A stretch of DNA of 64,000 bases from contig NZ_FPAT01000005.1 of assembly GCF_900116555.1 (NCBI RefSeq), positions 337,010 to 401,009 of the forward strand. Reading direction: 5' to 3'. The DNA comes from Actinopolyspora lacussalsi subsp. righensis (GTDB taxonomy: Bacteria > Actinomycetota > Actinomycetes > Mycobacteriales > Pseudonocardiaceae). Both the position numbers and the translations under genes were made by a program. Of this stretch, positions 44,227-53,468 are shown in pieces (position 1 is the stretch's first letter; each line of letters starts with the position of its first letter). The notes beneath the pieces were generated by a model. It did no database searches. It worked only from the letters and a program-made list of their open reading frames with translations, and had not been told where the DNA came from.

Positions 44227-45888
44227 TCACCAATCAGTGCTGCCCCGTGGCGAACCGATGGCAGCCCCGTCGGCGTCGACGGCTCTGATCCAGTACTCCG
44301 TGCTCCCGTCGGGAGCCTGGGTATCGGTGAACCGCATGGTGGGCAGCGACCACGGCCAGGACTCCTTCGTCACCGTGTGGATCGGCTCGGACTCACCGAC
44401 CCGCACCACTTCGTAACGAATGGCACGGTTCTGGGCGTCCCAGGTTCCGGTCCACTCGATCGTGACGTCCCCGCTGGGCCACTGGCGCCGCACATCCGGA
44501 GCTCGGAACGGCACCTGGGGACCGTTGTTGACCGCTTCCGGCACCGAACGCGCCGCGAACCGGGTCAACGACTGCTGCCGTGTGCCGTTGACAGTGGTGA
44601 ACTCACCACCGACGACGACGTAGTCCGAATCGGCTTCGATCGCCCACGTCCCGTTCTCCCAGGGGCTGTCCGCCGGGCCACCGTTGGTGTTGGGCAGCCA
44701 GGGCAGCAACGCGGGAACCGGATCTCCCTCGGTCACGTGGTTCGGGTTGGCAGCCGCCGTACCGGCCACGGCCGTGCTCTCCGCGCTCAACCGCTGGTAA
44801 TCGATGGACCCGTCCTCGGGAAAAGCCCCGAGTGCGGCACAGGAGTGCGTGTGGGATGCCGCGTAGACCACACCCTCGGACACGGCGACCGACTGGGTGT
44901 CGCCGTAACACCCGTCCATCCAGACAGTGGCCCCGTTGTCGACGCGTACGGCACCACGGCCCTCGAAACGAACGGCACCGTCGGCGTTCCAGTTGTACGC
45001 GCCGAAATAGGCACGGCCGTTCCCGTCGGTGTCGATGTCGGTGACCACGTCCTCCGGAGTGGGAGCCTGCCACTGCCAGGAGACGTTCGCACCGGTGGTG
45101 TCGTCAACGGCCATCAGCGCGGAGTGGGACTGCCCGTTGACATTGTCGAAGGCACCGCCGATGAGCGTGCGCCGCTGTTCCGGCACTGCCGATATGCTGT
45201 GGACAGTCGCGTCGACGGTGGGATTCCACGGCAGCAGTTCCCCCGTGGTGGACACCGCGCCCAGCCTGGTGCGATCGGCGCCGTCGACGCTGTCGAAAGC
45301 ACCCCCCATGTAGACGGTGTCCTCGGTGACCGAGAGAGCCCGTACGCGACCGGCCACCGTCGGGTCGAACCCGTCCACCAGCGTACGGTCGGCCGCGCCG
45401 AAGGACGCCACCCTGGAACGCCACCGATCGTTGATCCGGTCGAAGTCCCCACCGACGTAGACCCTGCTCTCGTCAGGGGCGGCGGTGACGTTGAAAACCG
45501 TGTCGCATCGCCAACGATTCTCGCCGAGCGAGTCGCACAGCGGACCGGGATCCGCGCTGGATTCGAACGCTGTGGAGGTCACCGAGGGGGACCAGTCGAG
45601 CAGCTGCCCGGTCCGGATGTCGAAGGCCAGCAGGTTGTCCCTGTTGACCTCGCCGGCACCTCCCGGAGAGACCCCGGCGGGACGGGCCTTGCTGAAGTGA
45701 CCGCCAGCGTAGACGGTATCGCCCACGATCGCCATCGACAGCACGATCCCGTTCGTCTGCGGTGTGGGCAACGCACCGGCCGTAACCGGCTGTGGTTGTT
45801 GCTCGGCCGCCCCCGCGGGAGCGGTCAACAGCCCCATCCCGAGGATCCCGACAAAAGCCGCGCCAACTCTTCGGCTACGACGTAACAT
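44227..45888 (-). CDS. Secreted beta-propeller protein with C-terminal FN3-like domain
   Basis: 553 residues with a cleavable signal peptide (basic MLRRSRRVG, then AAFVGILGMGLLTAPAGA). Repeated blades of the form DTVYAGGHFS, SRVYVGGDFDRI, DTVYMGGAFDSVDG, RTLIGGAFDNVNG and DYVVVGGEFTTVNG mark a propeller of the kind found in actinobacterial surface proteins. The last ~90 residues (VTIEWTGTWDAQNRAIRYEVVR...TEYWIRAVDADG) look like a fibronectin type III domain. Probably extracellular and carbohydrate- or wall-associated. It is transcribed after the glycosyltransferase gene with one base between stop and start. Confidence 0.8.
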   Translation of the reverse strand: MLRRSRRVGAAFVGILGMGLLTAPAGAAEQQPQPVTAGALPTPQTNGIVLSMAIVGDTVYAGGHFSKARPAGVSPGGAGEVNRDNLLAFDIRTGQLLDWSPSVTSTAFESSADPGPLCDSLGENRWRCDTVFNVTAAPDESRVYVGGDFDRINDRWRSRVASFGAADRTLVDGFDPTVAGRVRALSVTEDTVYMGGAFDSVDGADRTRLGAVSTTGELLPWNPTVDATVHSISAVPEQRRTLIGGAFDNVNGQSHSALMAVDDTTGANVSWQWQAPTPEDVVTDIDTDGNGRAYFGAYNWNADGAVRFEGRGAVRVDNGATVWMDGCYGDTQSVAVSEGVVYAASHTHSCAALGAFPEDGSIDYQRLSAESTAVAGTAAANPNHVTEGDPVPALLPWLPNTNGGPADSPWENGTWAIEADSDYVVVGGEFTTVNGTRQQSLTRFAARSVPEAVNNGPQVPFRAPDVRRQWPSGDVTIEWTGTWDAQNRAIRYEVVRVGESEPIHTVTKESWPWSLPTMRFTDTQAPDGSTEYWIRAVDADGAAIGSPRGSTDW

Positions 45889-45889
45889 C

Positions 45890-47089
45890 TCACTCCTTTC
45901 TGTCCGGTTGACTCCGCCGAGGTTCGGTACGGCCGGTCACGGCGCGACCGAACAACCGCGACACCCTCCCCGTTACCGGGAAGACTCGACGGGCACACAA
46001 CCGCTCCGCCAGTTCCGCGTAACCGCGGGCCACGACGTCCCAGTCGTAGTTGCCCCGCAGCGCGGAGAGCTGTGCACGCCCACGATCCATCGTGTCCTGT
46101 GGGAACTCCTCGGCACGGTCGAAGCATTCGGCCAACGAAGCCGGATCGGTGAAATAGACACCGTGCTCCCCCAGCACTTCCCGGTTGAACGGCACGTCGT
46201 AGGCCGAGGTCGCGGTCGCGGCCCCCATAGCGCGCAGCAACGACGGGTTGGTGCCACCGACCGAATGCCCGTGAACATACGTGAGCGCGTTCGCGTAGAG
46301 CTGGTCGAGGCCCCGCTGATCCCAGACCGACCCCAGCAGCCTCACCCCGGAACCGCGCGCCGCGAGCCTGCGGACGTGCGCGGTGTAGGAATCCGCGTAA
46401 GGAGCCGCCCCCACGATCACCAGCGGGTGCACCGCGCCACTCCGGAGATAACCGGCCACCGCGACGTCCACGTGGTTCTCCGGTTCGAAACGCGCCACCA
46501 CGAGGTGGTACTCCCCGGCCCGCAACCCGTGTTCGGACAGCGTGTCGGCACCGACTGTGTCCAGCACGGGAGCGCCGTAGGGGATGTATTCCGTGCCGAC
46601 GTCGAACCGCTGTGCGTAGTAGTCCTGGATCCCCCTGGAATCGGCGATGAGCGCGTCGGAACAGCGAACCGCCAGTGCTTCGGCCGCCCGATAGTAACGG
46701 GACCCGAGCCTCCCCCACTTGGCACGCTTCCACTCCAAGCCGTCGACATGGGTGACAACCGGCACCCCACGAGCTCGCAGCAAGGGCAGGAACGGCGCGT
46801 TCGCGGCGTTGAAAACCACGGCCACATCCGGTGGATCCCGCAACAGGTGTCCCACCGAGACGCCGGTGTGACTCAGCGTCTCCAGGGTTTTCCTGCGGAG
46901 GGCGGGCAGCCGTACCAACCGCATTCCCCGATACTCGGGACTTCGTTCGGTCTCGTCATTGCCGTTGCGGCAGTACACGGTGACTTCGTGGCCCAGCCGA
47001 ACCAACCGGGCCCCGACCTCCTCCACGCAGGTCTCGAACCCACCGTATCGCGCGGGAACACCCCGCGTACCCAACATCGCTATGCGCAT
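45890..47089 (-). CDS. GT4-type glycosyltransferase (DUF1972, rhamnosyltransferase-like)
   Basis: 399 residues. The N-terminus MRIAMLGTRGVPARYGGFETCVEEVG is the DUF1972 signature of glycosyltransferases related to rhamnosyltransferases. DGLEWKRAKWG, YIPYGAPV and GGTNPSLLRAMG follow. It probably adds a sugar to the exopolysaccharide repeat unit in the cytoplasm. The ATG at 47089 fits the family start; upstream extension adds unrelated residues. One base separates its stop from the propeller gene start, so both form an operon. Confidence 0.9.
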   Translation of the reverse strand: MRIAMLGTRGVPARYGGFETCVEEVGARLVRLGHEVTVYCRNGNDETERSPEYRGMRLVRLPALRRKTLETLSHTGVSVGHLLRDPPDVAVVFNAANAPFLPLLRARGVPVVTHVDGLEWKRAKWGRLGSRYYRAAEALAVRCSDALIADSRGIQDYYAQRFDVGTEYIPYGAPVLDTVGADTLSEHGLRAGEYHLVVARFEPENHVDVAVAGYLRSGAVHPLVIVGAAPYADSYTAHVRRLAARGSGVRLLGSVWDQRGLDQLYANALTYVHGHSVGGTNPSLLRAMGAATATSAYDVPFNREVLGEHGVYFTDPASLAECFDRAEEFPQDTMDRGRAQLSALRGNYDWDVVARGYAELAERLCARRVFPVTGRVSRLFGRAVTGRTEPRRSQPDRKE

Positions 47090-47319
47090 CGCCGTCCAAT
47101 CGAATCGCGCCTGTCCGCCGTAGTTCGGCAATCAATGGTGCGGGCACTGTGACCGCCGCATAAGCTCGCGGTATCAGTTCGTTACCAGATCTCCTCCGAG
47201 ACGCGCTCCTCGACTCGTCCCCGCTATCGCGATCCCGCGATGTCCGAACGGCCGGTTCCCGGCACCTCGGGCAGGACTGGTAGAACCCGTTCCGCAAGAC
47301 ACCCAAGCCGAGGATTTCC

Positions 47320-48609
47320 GTGCTCGACTATCGCCACTTCCTTGCCGACGCATCCGGTTTCCGCTCCGATCGGGACACGATACGACTGACCGTGTGCGCA
47401 CTGGCGTTCATCATAGCCAGCGAGTACGAATTCCGACTCCGCGATCAGGATCAATCCATCTCGGGCAATCCGGACCTTTTCGTGCTGCTCGAGATCGCCA
47501 CCTACGGAGTGATCGCCTGCTGGTTGTTCCTGCGGTTCCGTCCCACGCCGAGACTCACGACGGCCCACTGGACGACACTGGCGGCTTACGCCTACGTCAC
47601 GGTGCTCTTCTTGTCCACAGTGTACTCTCCGTACTTCGAGATGGCGCTGGTGCGATCCTGCCAGATGGCGATCATCCTGGCGCTGACGCGCACGACGGCG
47701 CGGCACTCGGATCGCGCGAGCATGCACTTCTTCGCACACGCCTACAGTGCGCTGATCACGGTATCGGTGCTCTTCGGAGTGCTTGTCCCCTTCCCGCGCA
47801 GGGAAAGCCAGCCGGATCGGTTCACCTGGTTGCACCTGCACCCCGTCGCCGCGGGGCAGCTACTGGCGATCGCCGTGATCGTGCTCGCGAGCTACGTCAT
47901 CGGCAGACGCAACACCAGGACCGGTCCGCGCTGGCCGCTGGGGATCTATCTCGGCATGCTGACCGTCTGTTCCGGCGGGCTGATCGCGACGAACACGCGG
48001 AGCGCGGCACTGGCCGCCGCCGTCGGTTCGGTCGTGGCGCTGTGGATCAGGTGGCGGGGAACCCGCAGGCTGGAGATCACGGCTTTCCTGTCGGTCGGCG
48101 TGTTGACCGTGGTACTGGCCGCCGCCCCGGCCATCGCCGGGTTCTTCACTCGCGGGCACTCGATGTCGCGGCTGCTGACCCTCAACGCCCGTACCGAACT
48201 GTGGGGCTACGCCCTCGAAGCCTTCGCCCAACGGCCGTTGTACGGCCACGGCCTGAGTGCCACTCGCGGGCTCTTCCTCGACGAGATGGGACTCGGCGGC
48301 GGTCACAACGCCGTGATCAACCTGCTCGTGAACACCGGTCTGCTCGGACTGATCGTCTGGTCGGCGTTGGTGATCGGTATATTCGTCAACACCACGCGCG
48401 CCAAGCGGCTACGACCGGAACCGCGGGCGGACCGCACCCTCATCATCTCGGTCACCTTGGGAATGCTGGCCAACTCGGTGTTCGCCGAATCCCTCGGTGC
48501 GCCCGCCAACGCATCGGCCGTGTGGCTGCTGATGCTCGCGGCCTGGGCCGGGATGCTCCGAGCGGAAACGGAACCCGCGGGCAACGGGAACCCCGCGGCC
48601 ACCCGCTGA
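47320..48609 (+). CDS. O-antigen ligase/polymerase (Wzy-like) membrane protein
   Basis: 429 residues with about ten membrane helices and one large external loop containing RGHSMSRLLTLNARTELWGYALEAFAQRPLYGHGLSATRG, the pattern of the Wzy_C/O-antigen ligase family. NARTELW and GHG are typical. It should polymerise or ligate lipid-linked repeat units on the outer face. GTG start at 47320. The next glycosyltransferase gene follows after 64 bp on the same strand. Confidence 0.87.
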   Translation: MLDYRHFLADASGFRSDRDTIRLTVCALAFIIASEYEFRLRDQDQSISGNPDLFVLLEIATYGVIACWLFLRFRPTPRLTTAHWTTLAAYAYVTVLFLSTVYSPYFEMALVRSCQMAIILALTRTTARHSDRASMHFFAHAYSALITVSVLFGVLVPFPRRESQPDRFTWLHLHPVAAGQLLAIAVIVLASYVIGRRNTRTGPRWPLGIYLGMLTVCSGGLIATNTRSAALAAAVGSVVALWIRWRGTRRLEITAFLSVGVLTVVLAAAPAIAGFFTRGHSMSRLLTLNARTELWGYALEAFAQRPLYGHGLSATRGLFLDEMGLGGGHNAVINLLVNTGLLGLIVWSALVIGIFVNTTRAKRLRPEPRADRTLIISVTLGMLANSVFAESLGAPANASAVWLLMLAAWAGMLRAETEPAGNGNPAATR

Positions 48610-48673
48610 CAGCGTCGACCCCCTCGGCCTCCGCACCTCCCGCGACGCCGGGACAGCCACGATGGGAGCAGCG

Positions 48674-49966
48674 ATGACCCGTTCGCCGTTCGAAAGCCCC
48701 GTTACGGCCCGGAAGACAGCGGCGGTGTTTCGGAGGGCCGTCCGCGACCGCTTTCGGCCCCACGACCGTCGGAACCACTCGCCGAGCGAACTGCTGCTGG
48801 TACACCCGTCCGCCGAGTTGTACGGTTCCGACCGCGTGTTCCTCGAATCGGTGCGAGCGCTGACCGGGGCGGGACACCGTGTGCTGGTGGTACTGCCCCA
48901 GCAGGGTCCACTCGTACCGTATCTGCGACGCACCGGAGCACGGGTGCACCGCTGCCCCACGGCGGTGCTGCGCAAAAGCGTGCTGCATCCCACCGGCCTG
49001 CTCGGTTTCCTGCGGGACGGCCTTGTCGCGCTACCCGCCATGCTTCGACTGCTGTCCCGTCGTTACGCGGCCGTCTACATCAGCACGATCACCGTTCCCA
49101 CCTGGACGTTGCTGGCCGCCGCGCTCGGGCACCGCGTGGTGACGCACGTGCACGAGGCCGAGGACACCCAACCGTTACCGGTACGTGTCGGCCTGACGCT
49201 TCCACTGCTGGCCTCCCGCGGTGTCGTGGTCAACAGTCGTGCCGCCGCCAGTGTGCTGCACCGAGCGATTCCTCGACTGCGGGACCGGACCAGCGTGGTC
49301 TACAACGGGGTCGCCGGGCCCGAACCCCTCCACGTGGACACTCGGAGCACCCGGCCGCGGCGACTCGTCCTGGTGGGCAGACTCTCGCCGCGCAAAGGCA
49401 CGGACACGGCGGTGCGGGCACTCGCGCTGCTGCGGGAACGGGGACATCCGGTCACGCTGGATCTGATCGGCTCCGTCTTCGACGGTTACGAGTGGTTCGA
49501 ACGCGAGATCGAGCGGCTGATCCGTGCGCACGGACTGTCGGACTCGGTCCGGCTGCACGGCTTCGACTCCGATGTCTGGCACCACTACGCCGAAGCGGAC
49601 ATCGCCCTGGTGCCCTCCCGGTTCGAGCCGTTCGGCAATACCGCGGTCGAGGCTCAGCTCGCCGGATTGCCGGTGGTGGTCACCGACGTCCAGGGACTTC
49701 CCGAAACCGTCGGCGACGGCAGCCGCGGCCACATCGTCGGAGCCGACGACCCCGCGGCCCTCGCGGACGGCGTGGAACGGCTGCTGGTCGACTGGCCGGG
49801 TGCGTTGGAGCTCGCGGAGCACGCCCGGCACGAGGCCGCCGCGCTGTTCGCACCGGAGCGCTACCACGACTCACTGCGAAAAACGATCGACGAGCTCATC
49901 GCGCCCGAGACCGACGGCCGTCGTGTCCCGCGAAGGGCCCTTCGGGTGCGAAGGCGAACCCGGTGA
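48674..49966 (+). CDS. GT4 glycosyltransferase
   Basis: 430 residues with the two-domain GT-B plan. The C-terminal donor-binding part shows VGRLSPRKGTDTAVRALALL, VRLHGFDSD, EADIALVPSRFEPFGNTAVEAQLAGLPVV (the E-x7-E motif of GT4) and GRVP-like basic end. The ATG at 48674 has GGGAG upstream (48664-48668). It belongs to the exopolysaccharide set with the Wzy-like gene. The last 71 bp overlap the 3' end of the convergent SGNH hydrolase gene. Confidence 0.9.
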   Translation: MTRSPFESPVTARKTAAVFRRAVRDRFRPHDRRNHSPSELLLVHPSAELYGSDRVFLESVRALTGAGHRVLVVLPQQGPLVPYLRRTGARVHRCPTAVLRKSVLHPTGLLGFLRDGLVALPAMLRLLSRRYAAVYISTITVPTWTLLAAALGHRVVTHVHEAEDTQPLPVRVGLTLPLLASRGVVVNSRAAASVLHRAIPRLRDRTSVVYNGVAGPEPLHVDTRSTRPRRLVLVGRLSPRKGTDTAVRALALLRERGHPVTLDLIGSVFDGYEWFEREIERLIRAHGLSDSVRLHGFDSDVWHHYAEADIALVPSRFEPFGNTAVEAQLAGLPVVVTDVQGLPETVGDGSRGHIVGADDPAALADGVERLLVDWPGALELAEHARHEAAALFAPERYHDSLRKTIDELIAPETDGRRVPRRALRVRRRTR

Positions 49967-51098
49967 AACGTTCACCCATACGACGGTGAGCGGCGGAATC
50001 CGGATGGAGCTCGTCGGGTAGTGGTAGTTCGGCGTAATCGGTCGGGCCGTAGAGTTCGCGTCCGTCCAGGTAGTGCAACCTCGGATCCTCCTCCGCCCGC
50101 TGCGCCACGATCCTGGCCAGTTCCGCTCGAATCGTTTCCAGCGTGAGCTTCCCGTTCGCCCGCTCCGCCGGGTCCCCGGTGGCGAGGAAGCGCAACCGCC
50201 CGAGGTCGGACTCGGTGAGGTCGGGGGCGCTGGGGCCCGGGGTGGCTTCGTGGATCGGGCAGTGGATGGGTGAGACGACCAGCAGCGGAGCGTCGGGGTG
50301 CCCTTCCCGGATGGTGTCGAGGAAACCGTGCACCGCGGGTGTGAAGGCACGCAGTCGCATCAGATCGGCGTTGACCAGGTTGATGCCGAGCTTGAGGCTG
50401 ATCAGGTCGGCCGGGGTGTCGCGCATCGTTCGCGCGGTGAACGGGTCGAGCAGCGCGCTGCCGCCCATTCCCAGGTTGATCAGGTCCACCCCGGCGGTGT
50501 TCGCGGCGAGCGCGGGCCAGGTCGCGGTGGGGCTCGCGGCGTTGGAACCGTGGCTGATCGAGCTGCCGTGGTGCGACCAGACGGCACGGTCCGATTCCGG
50601 GGACGGCTCGACAGGGGCGTCGGTACGCAGGGCCACGAGTTCGGTGGTCTCGTCGTGCGGTAACCAGATCTCGAGGTCCTTCACACGTTCGGGCAGATCG
50701 GTGAAGCGAAGGGTCCCGACCGGTCCGGTATGCCGCTGGACGTCACCTGTCGTCATGTCGATTTCGAGGGTCTCGCCCCCGCTGACGTGGGACTGCTCCA
50801 CCAGCGAGCCGTCGACGAGCAGATCGTAGATTCCGTCCGGCCGAGGCGGTGCCCCACGGTAGGTCCGCTTGGTCGGCACGGTGTCCAGCTCGACAGTGGT
50901 GGCTCGGGTGCGCAGGGCGAGCCGAACGCCGGAGGGCTGGCTCTCGGCCATGGCTAGTTGCCCGTCACCGCACTGGGCGAGTGCCCTGGCGGGCAGCCGA
51001 TGCGGTAGCAATCCGCGTTCGGTGTGCTCCGTCTCGACCGCGCCGCGCAGCAGATTCGCGGTGAGAGGTGTGTCGATCGTGGTCGGCTCGTCGTGCAT
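49896..51098 (-). CDS. SGNH/GDSL-type hydrolase
   Basis: 400 residues: an N-terminal beta-rich jelly-roll-like part (1-165) and an SGNH hydrolase domain. The nucleophile Ser is in HHGSSISHGSNAA, the Gly of block II in LGMGGSALLDPF, Asn in LGINLVNAD, and the C-terminal catalytic DxxH in LPDELHPDS. No signal peptide, so it is cytoplasmic. It could be an esterase acting on small esters or acetylated sugars. AGGAAGAG precedes the ATG. It lies 69 bp after a TetR gene on the same strand and is probably its target; the 3' end overlaps the glycosyltransferase gene by 71 bp. Confidence 0.87.
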   Translation of the reverse strand: MHDEPTTIDTPLTANLLRGAVETEHTERGLLPHRLPARALAQCGDGQLAMAESQPSGVRLALRTRATTVELDTVPTKRTYRGAPPRPDGIYDLLVDGSLVEQSHVSGGETLEIDMTTGDVQRHTGPVGTLRFTDLPERVKDLEIWLPHDETTELVALRTDAPVEPSPESDRAVWSHHGSSISHGSNAASPTATWPALAANTAGVDLINLGMGGSALLDPFTARTMRDTPADLISLKLGINLVNADLMRLRAFTPAVHGFLDTIREGHPDAPLLVVSPIHCPIHEATPGPSAPDLTESDLGRLRFLATGDPAERANGKLTLETIRAELARIVAQRAEEDPRLHYLDGRELYGPTDYAELPLPDELHPDSAAHRRMGERFTGFAFAPEGPFAGHDGRRSRAR

Positions 51099-51167
51099 GG
51101 TCTCTTCCTGTCGCGTGTTGGTGGCCGGGAGCCGTCGGTACGCTTCGGGCCGCGAGCGCGGACGGGT

Positions 51168-51812
51168 TCAACTCCCCCGCTGCGAGGGGTCGAGCCGTGA
51201 GGCGTCGGGCTGTGAGACACCGGGTTGTGAGGCGCCGGATTGTGAGGCACCGGGCCAGTTCCGCAGCAGGGCATCGAGGACTTCCACGATTCGCGCCCAG
51301 GATTGCCCGCTGTCGGGAGCGCTGTGGCTGAATCCGCCCTCCAACTCCAGGCTGACGTAGCCGTGGAAAACACTGCCCAGCAGTCGAACCGCGTGTGTCT
51401 GCTCATCGCCGGTGAGGTCGTAACCCCGCAGGACGGCGCGCAGGAGCCGCGCGTGCCTGACTCCGGCACTCGCTGCCGCCGTCTCCGGATCGAGCCGGTA
51501 ACGGCTCGCGGCGTAGCGGCCGGGATGCTGCCGAGCGTAGTCACGGTAGACGTCGGCGAAGGCGGCCAGGGCGTCCCTGCCCGCCCGTCCGGCCAGTTCG
51601 GCAGCGGCACGATCGGTGAGTTCCTCCAGCGCGAGCAGCGCGATCCCGGTCCTGAGCTCGTGCGAGCTGTCCAGGTGCGAGTACAGGCTCGCGACCCTGA
51701 CACCGAATCGCCTGGCCAGCGCGGAGAGCGTCACCTGCTCGAAGCCGACCTCGTCGGCCAGCTCCGCCGCTTCACCGATGAGACGTTCCGCGCTCAGCCC
51801 CGCTCTCGGCAC
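51168..51812 (-). CDS. TetR family regulator with repeat tail
   Basis: 214 residues. The helix-turn-helix is at about 25-47 (TLSALARRFGVRVASLYSHL), followed by a ligand domain of the WHG-type (TetR_C_33-like; LGSVFHGYVSLELEGGF). The C-terminal ~25 residues are pentapeptide repeats GASQS, GASQP, GVSQP encoded by 15-bp tandem DNA repeats. GTG start with GGAGGAGGGAG upstream. A CCTAAAgggTTTAGG palindrome in its promoter suggests autorepression and control of the SGNH hydrolase gene downstream. Confidence 0.9.
   Translation of the reverse strand: MPRAGLSAERLIGEAAELADEVGFEQVTLSALARRFGVRVASLYSHLDSSHELRTGIALLALEELTDRAAAELAGRAGRDALAAFADVYRDYARQHPGRYAASRYRLDPETAAASAGVRHARLLRAVLRGYDLTGDEQTHAVRLLGSVFHGYVSLELEGGFSHSAPDSGQSWARIVEVLDALLRNWPGASQSGASQPGVSQPDASRLDPSQRGS
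51196..51255. repeat. Four 15-bp tandem repeats in the TetR gene
   Basis: Units at 51196, 51211, 51226 and 51241 with the plus-strand consensus TGTGAGGCNCCGGGN. They stay in frame and encode the Gly/Ala-Ser-Gln-Pro tail. Copy-number change would alter the tail without a frameshift. Confidence 0.85.
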
Positions 51813-51836
51813 AACTTCTCCCTCCTCCGCAGTCTA

Positions 51837-51872
51837 CCTAAAGGTGCTATACAAAAGCCTAAAGGGTTTAGG
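51837..51872. promoter_or_regulatory. Probable TetR operator and promoter
   Basis: CCTAAAgggTTTAGG (51858-51872) is a perfect 6-bp inverted repeat. A further CCTAAAGG lies 21 bp away (51837-51844), two helical turns. TATAGC on the minus strand (51851-51846) fits a -10 box, so the palindrome would sit between -10 and -35 of the TetR promoter. Confidence 0.6.
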
Positions 51873-51923
51873 GAAGTTGCGCACGGCCGCCCGGCGAGAC
51901 CGGAGCGGACCGGCCACTCAACG

Positions 51924-53468
51924 TCAGTAGGCCCCTTCCCTGGACATCACGGCACGCACCGTCTTCCAGAGGATCATCCCGTCCAACGTCAGTGACCAGT
52001 TCTCCACGTAACGCAGATCCAGTCGCACGCTCTCGGCCCACGAGAGGTCACTCCTGCCGCTGACCTGCCACAGTCCGGTCATCCCGGGACGCACCAGGAA
52101 GCGACGGTGCATCTCCGGCTCGTAGGACTCGGTCTCGTTCGGCAGTGGCGGCCGCGGCCCCACCAGTGACATGTCACCGACGAGAACGTTGACCAGCTGC
52201 GGCAACTCGTCCAGGGAGTAGCTCCGCAGCACGGAACCGAGACCGGTCACCCTGGGATCGCACCTCGACTTGAACAGCGGCCCGGCTCCCTCGTCGGTGA
52301 GCTCACCGGCGGAGGAGGCATCCGCGCCGGTGACCATCGTCCGGAACTTCAACATGGTGAACACGTGGCCGTTGTGACCGACACGTCGTTGCCGGTAGAA
52401 CACCGGCCCCGCGCTGTCCAGTTTGATCCCCGCGGCGATCACGAGCAGCAGGGGCGACAAGACCAACAGCAACAGCAGCGCCCCTGTTCTGTCCATGACG
52501 GACTTGACGAACAGCCGCGGCCCAGTCAGCACCGGCTCGCTCAGCCGCAACAGCGGCATGCCGAGCACTTCGGACACGTGCACTCTGGGACCGGCGATGT
52601 CCATCAGCACCGGAGCCACCACCATCTCGGTGGCGGTACCCTCCAGTTCCCAGGACAGCCACTGCAGCCGTTGACGTGTCCAGTAGCCGTCGGCACTGAT
52701 CATCACCGCCCGGTAGGCATCCAACCGCGCCTGTCGGGCGACGTCGCCGAGGTCTCCCACCACCGGAACGGAGTCGATCTGGTCGACCTCCGCACCGCTT
52801 CCCGTTCGTCCCGCGGTGCACACCGCGCGGATCTGCCAACCGAGGTGGGACTCCCGCCGGGTACGCGCGATCAGATCGCGCAGCGCTTCGGGGTCCCCCG
52901 CCGCGATGACCGGAAGCATGCAGCGCCCCGCGGCCCGCTTCCGATGCAGCAGTTTGCGCAGCACGTAACGCTGCAACAAGCACAGCACGGCGGCCGAGGG
53001 CAACACGGCGAAGATCCAGCCCCGTAACTGACCGACACCGGCGGCTACCGCCCCGAACGCCAACAACACGGCAGCGGTCAGCAGTGCCCTGCCCAACCGG
53101 TGGAACTCCTCGGCTCCCTGCCCGAGGATTCGATGGTCCCAGGCCGGAACCAGGGCGACGAGCAGCGCGGCGGCGGTGAGTGCCGCGAACAGCACCGTCC
53201 GCCACGGCTCGGAAGGCGCCGAGATCACCGTGCCACCCGCCACGGCCAGCCCCGTGGCGGTCACATCGCCGAGAGCCACCAACGAGCGGTAACGACGCTC
53301 CCACGGCAACGCCCGAGCACTGTGCGACCTCGGCGAGCCATCACGGCGCGCGTCACGCCGCACTTCGGTCGTGCCGGCACCGGAAGCCTCCGGGTCCGTA
53401 CCGCCCGCGGCGGGAATCTTCTGTCGTAGCTCGACGGGGTGTTCCCGCTGCCGCGAGGATAGCCGCAT
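51924..53468 (-). CDS. Polyprenyl glycosylphosphotransferase (priming sugar transferase)
   Basis: 514 residues. A disordered basic N-terminus is followed by four membrane helices, a nucleotide-binding-like middle part and a C-terminal bacterial sugar transferase domain (from about 305: KSVMDRTGA, GPVFYRQRRVGHNG, FTMLKFRTM, DELPQLVNVLVGDMSLVGPRP, GMTGLWQVSGRS). It loads the first sugar-phosphate onto undecaprenyl phosphate to start the exopolysaccharide repeat unit. The ATG has GGAG six bases upstream. It ends the exopolysaccharide locus next to mtr. Confidence 0.92.
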   Translation of the reverse strand: MRLSSRQREHPVELRQKIPAAGGTDPEASGAGTTEVRRDARRDGSPRSHSARALPWERRYRSLVALGDVTATGLAVAGGTVISAPSEPWRTVLFAALTAAALLVALVPAWDHRILGQGAEEFHRLGRALLTAAVLLAFGAVAAGVGQLRGWIFAVLPSAAVLCLLQRYVLRKLLHRKRAAGRCMLPVIAAGDPEALRDLIARTRRESHLGWQIRAVCTAGRTGSGAEVDQIDSVPVVGDLGDVARQARLDAYRAVMISADGYWTRQRLQWLSWELEGTATEMVVAPVLMDIAGPRVHVSEVLGMPLLRLSEPVLTGPRLFVKSVMDRTGALLLLLVLSPLLLVIAAGIKLDSAGPVFYRQRRVGHNGHVFTMLKFRTMVTGADASSAGELTDEGAGPLFKSRCDPRVTGLGSVLRSYSLDELPQLVNVLVGDMSLVGPRPPLPNETESYEPEMHRRFLVRPGMTGLWQVSGRSDLSWAESVRLDLRYVENWSLTLDGMILWKTVRAVMSREGAY

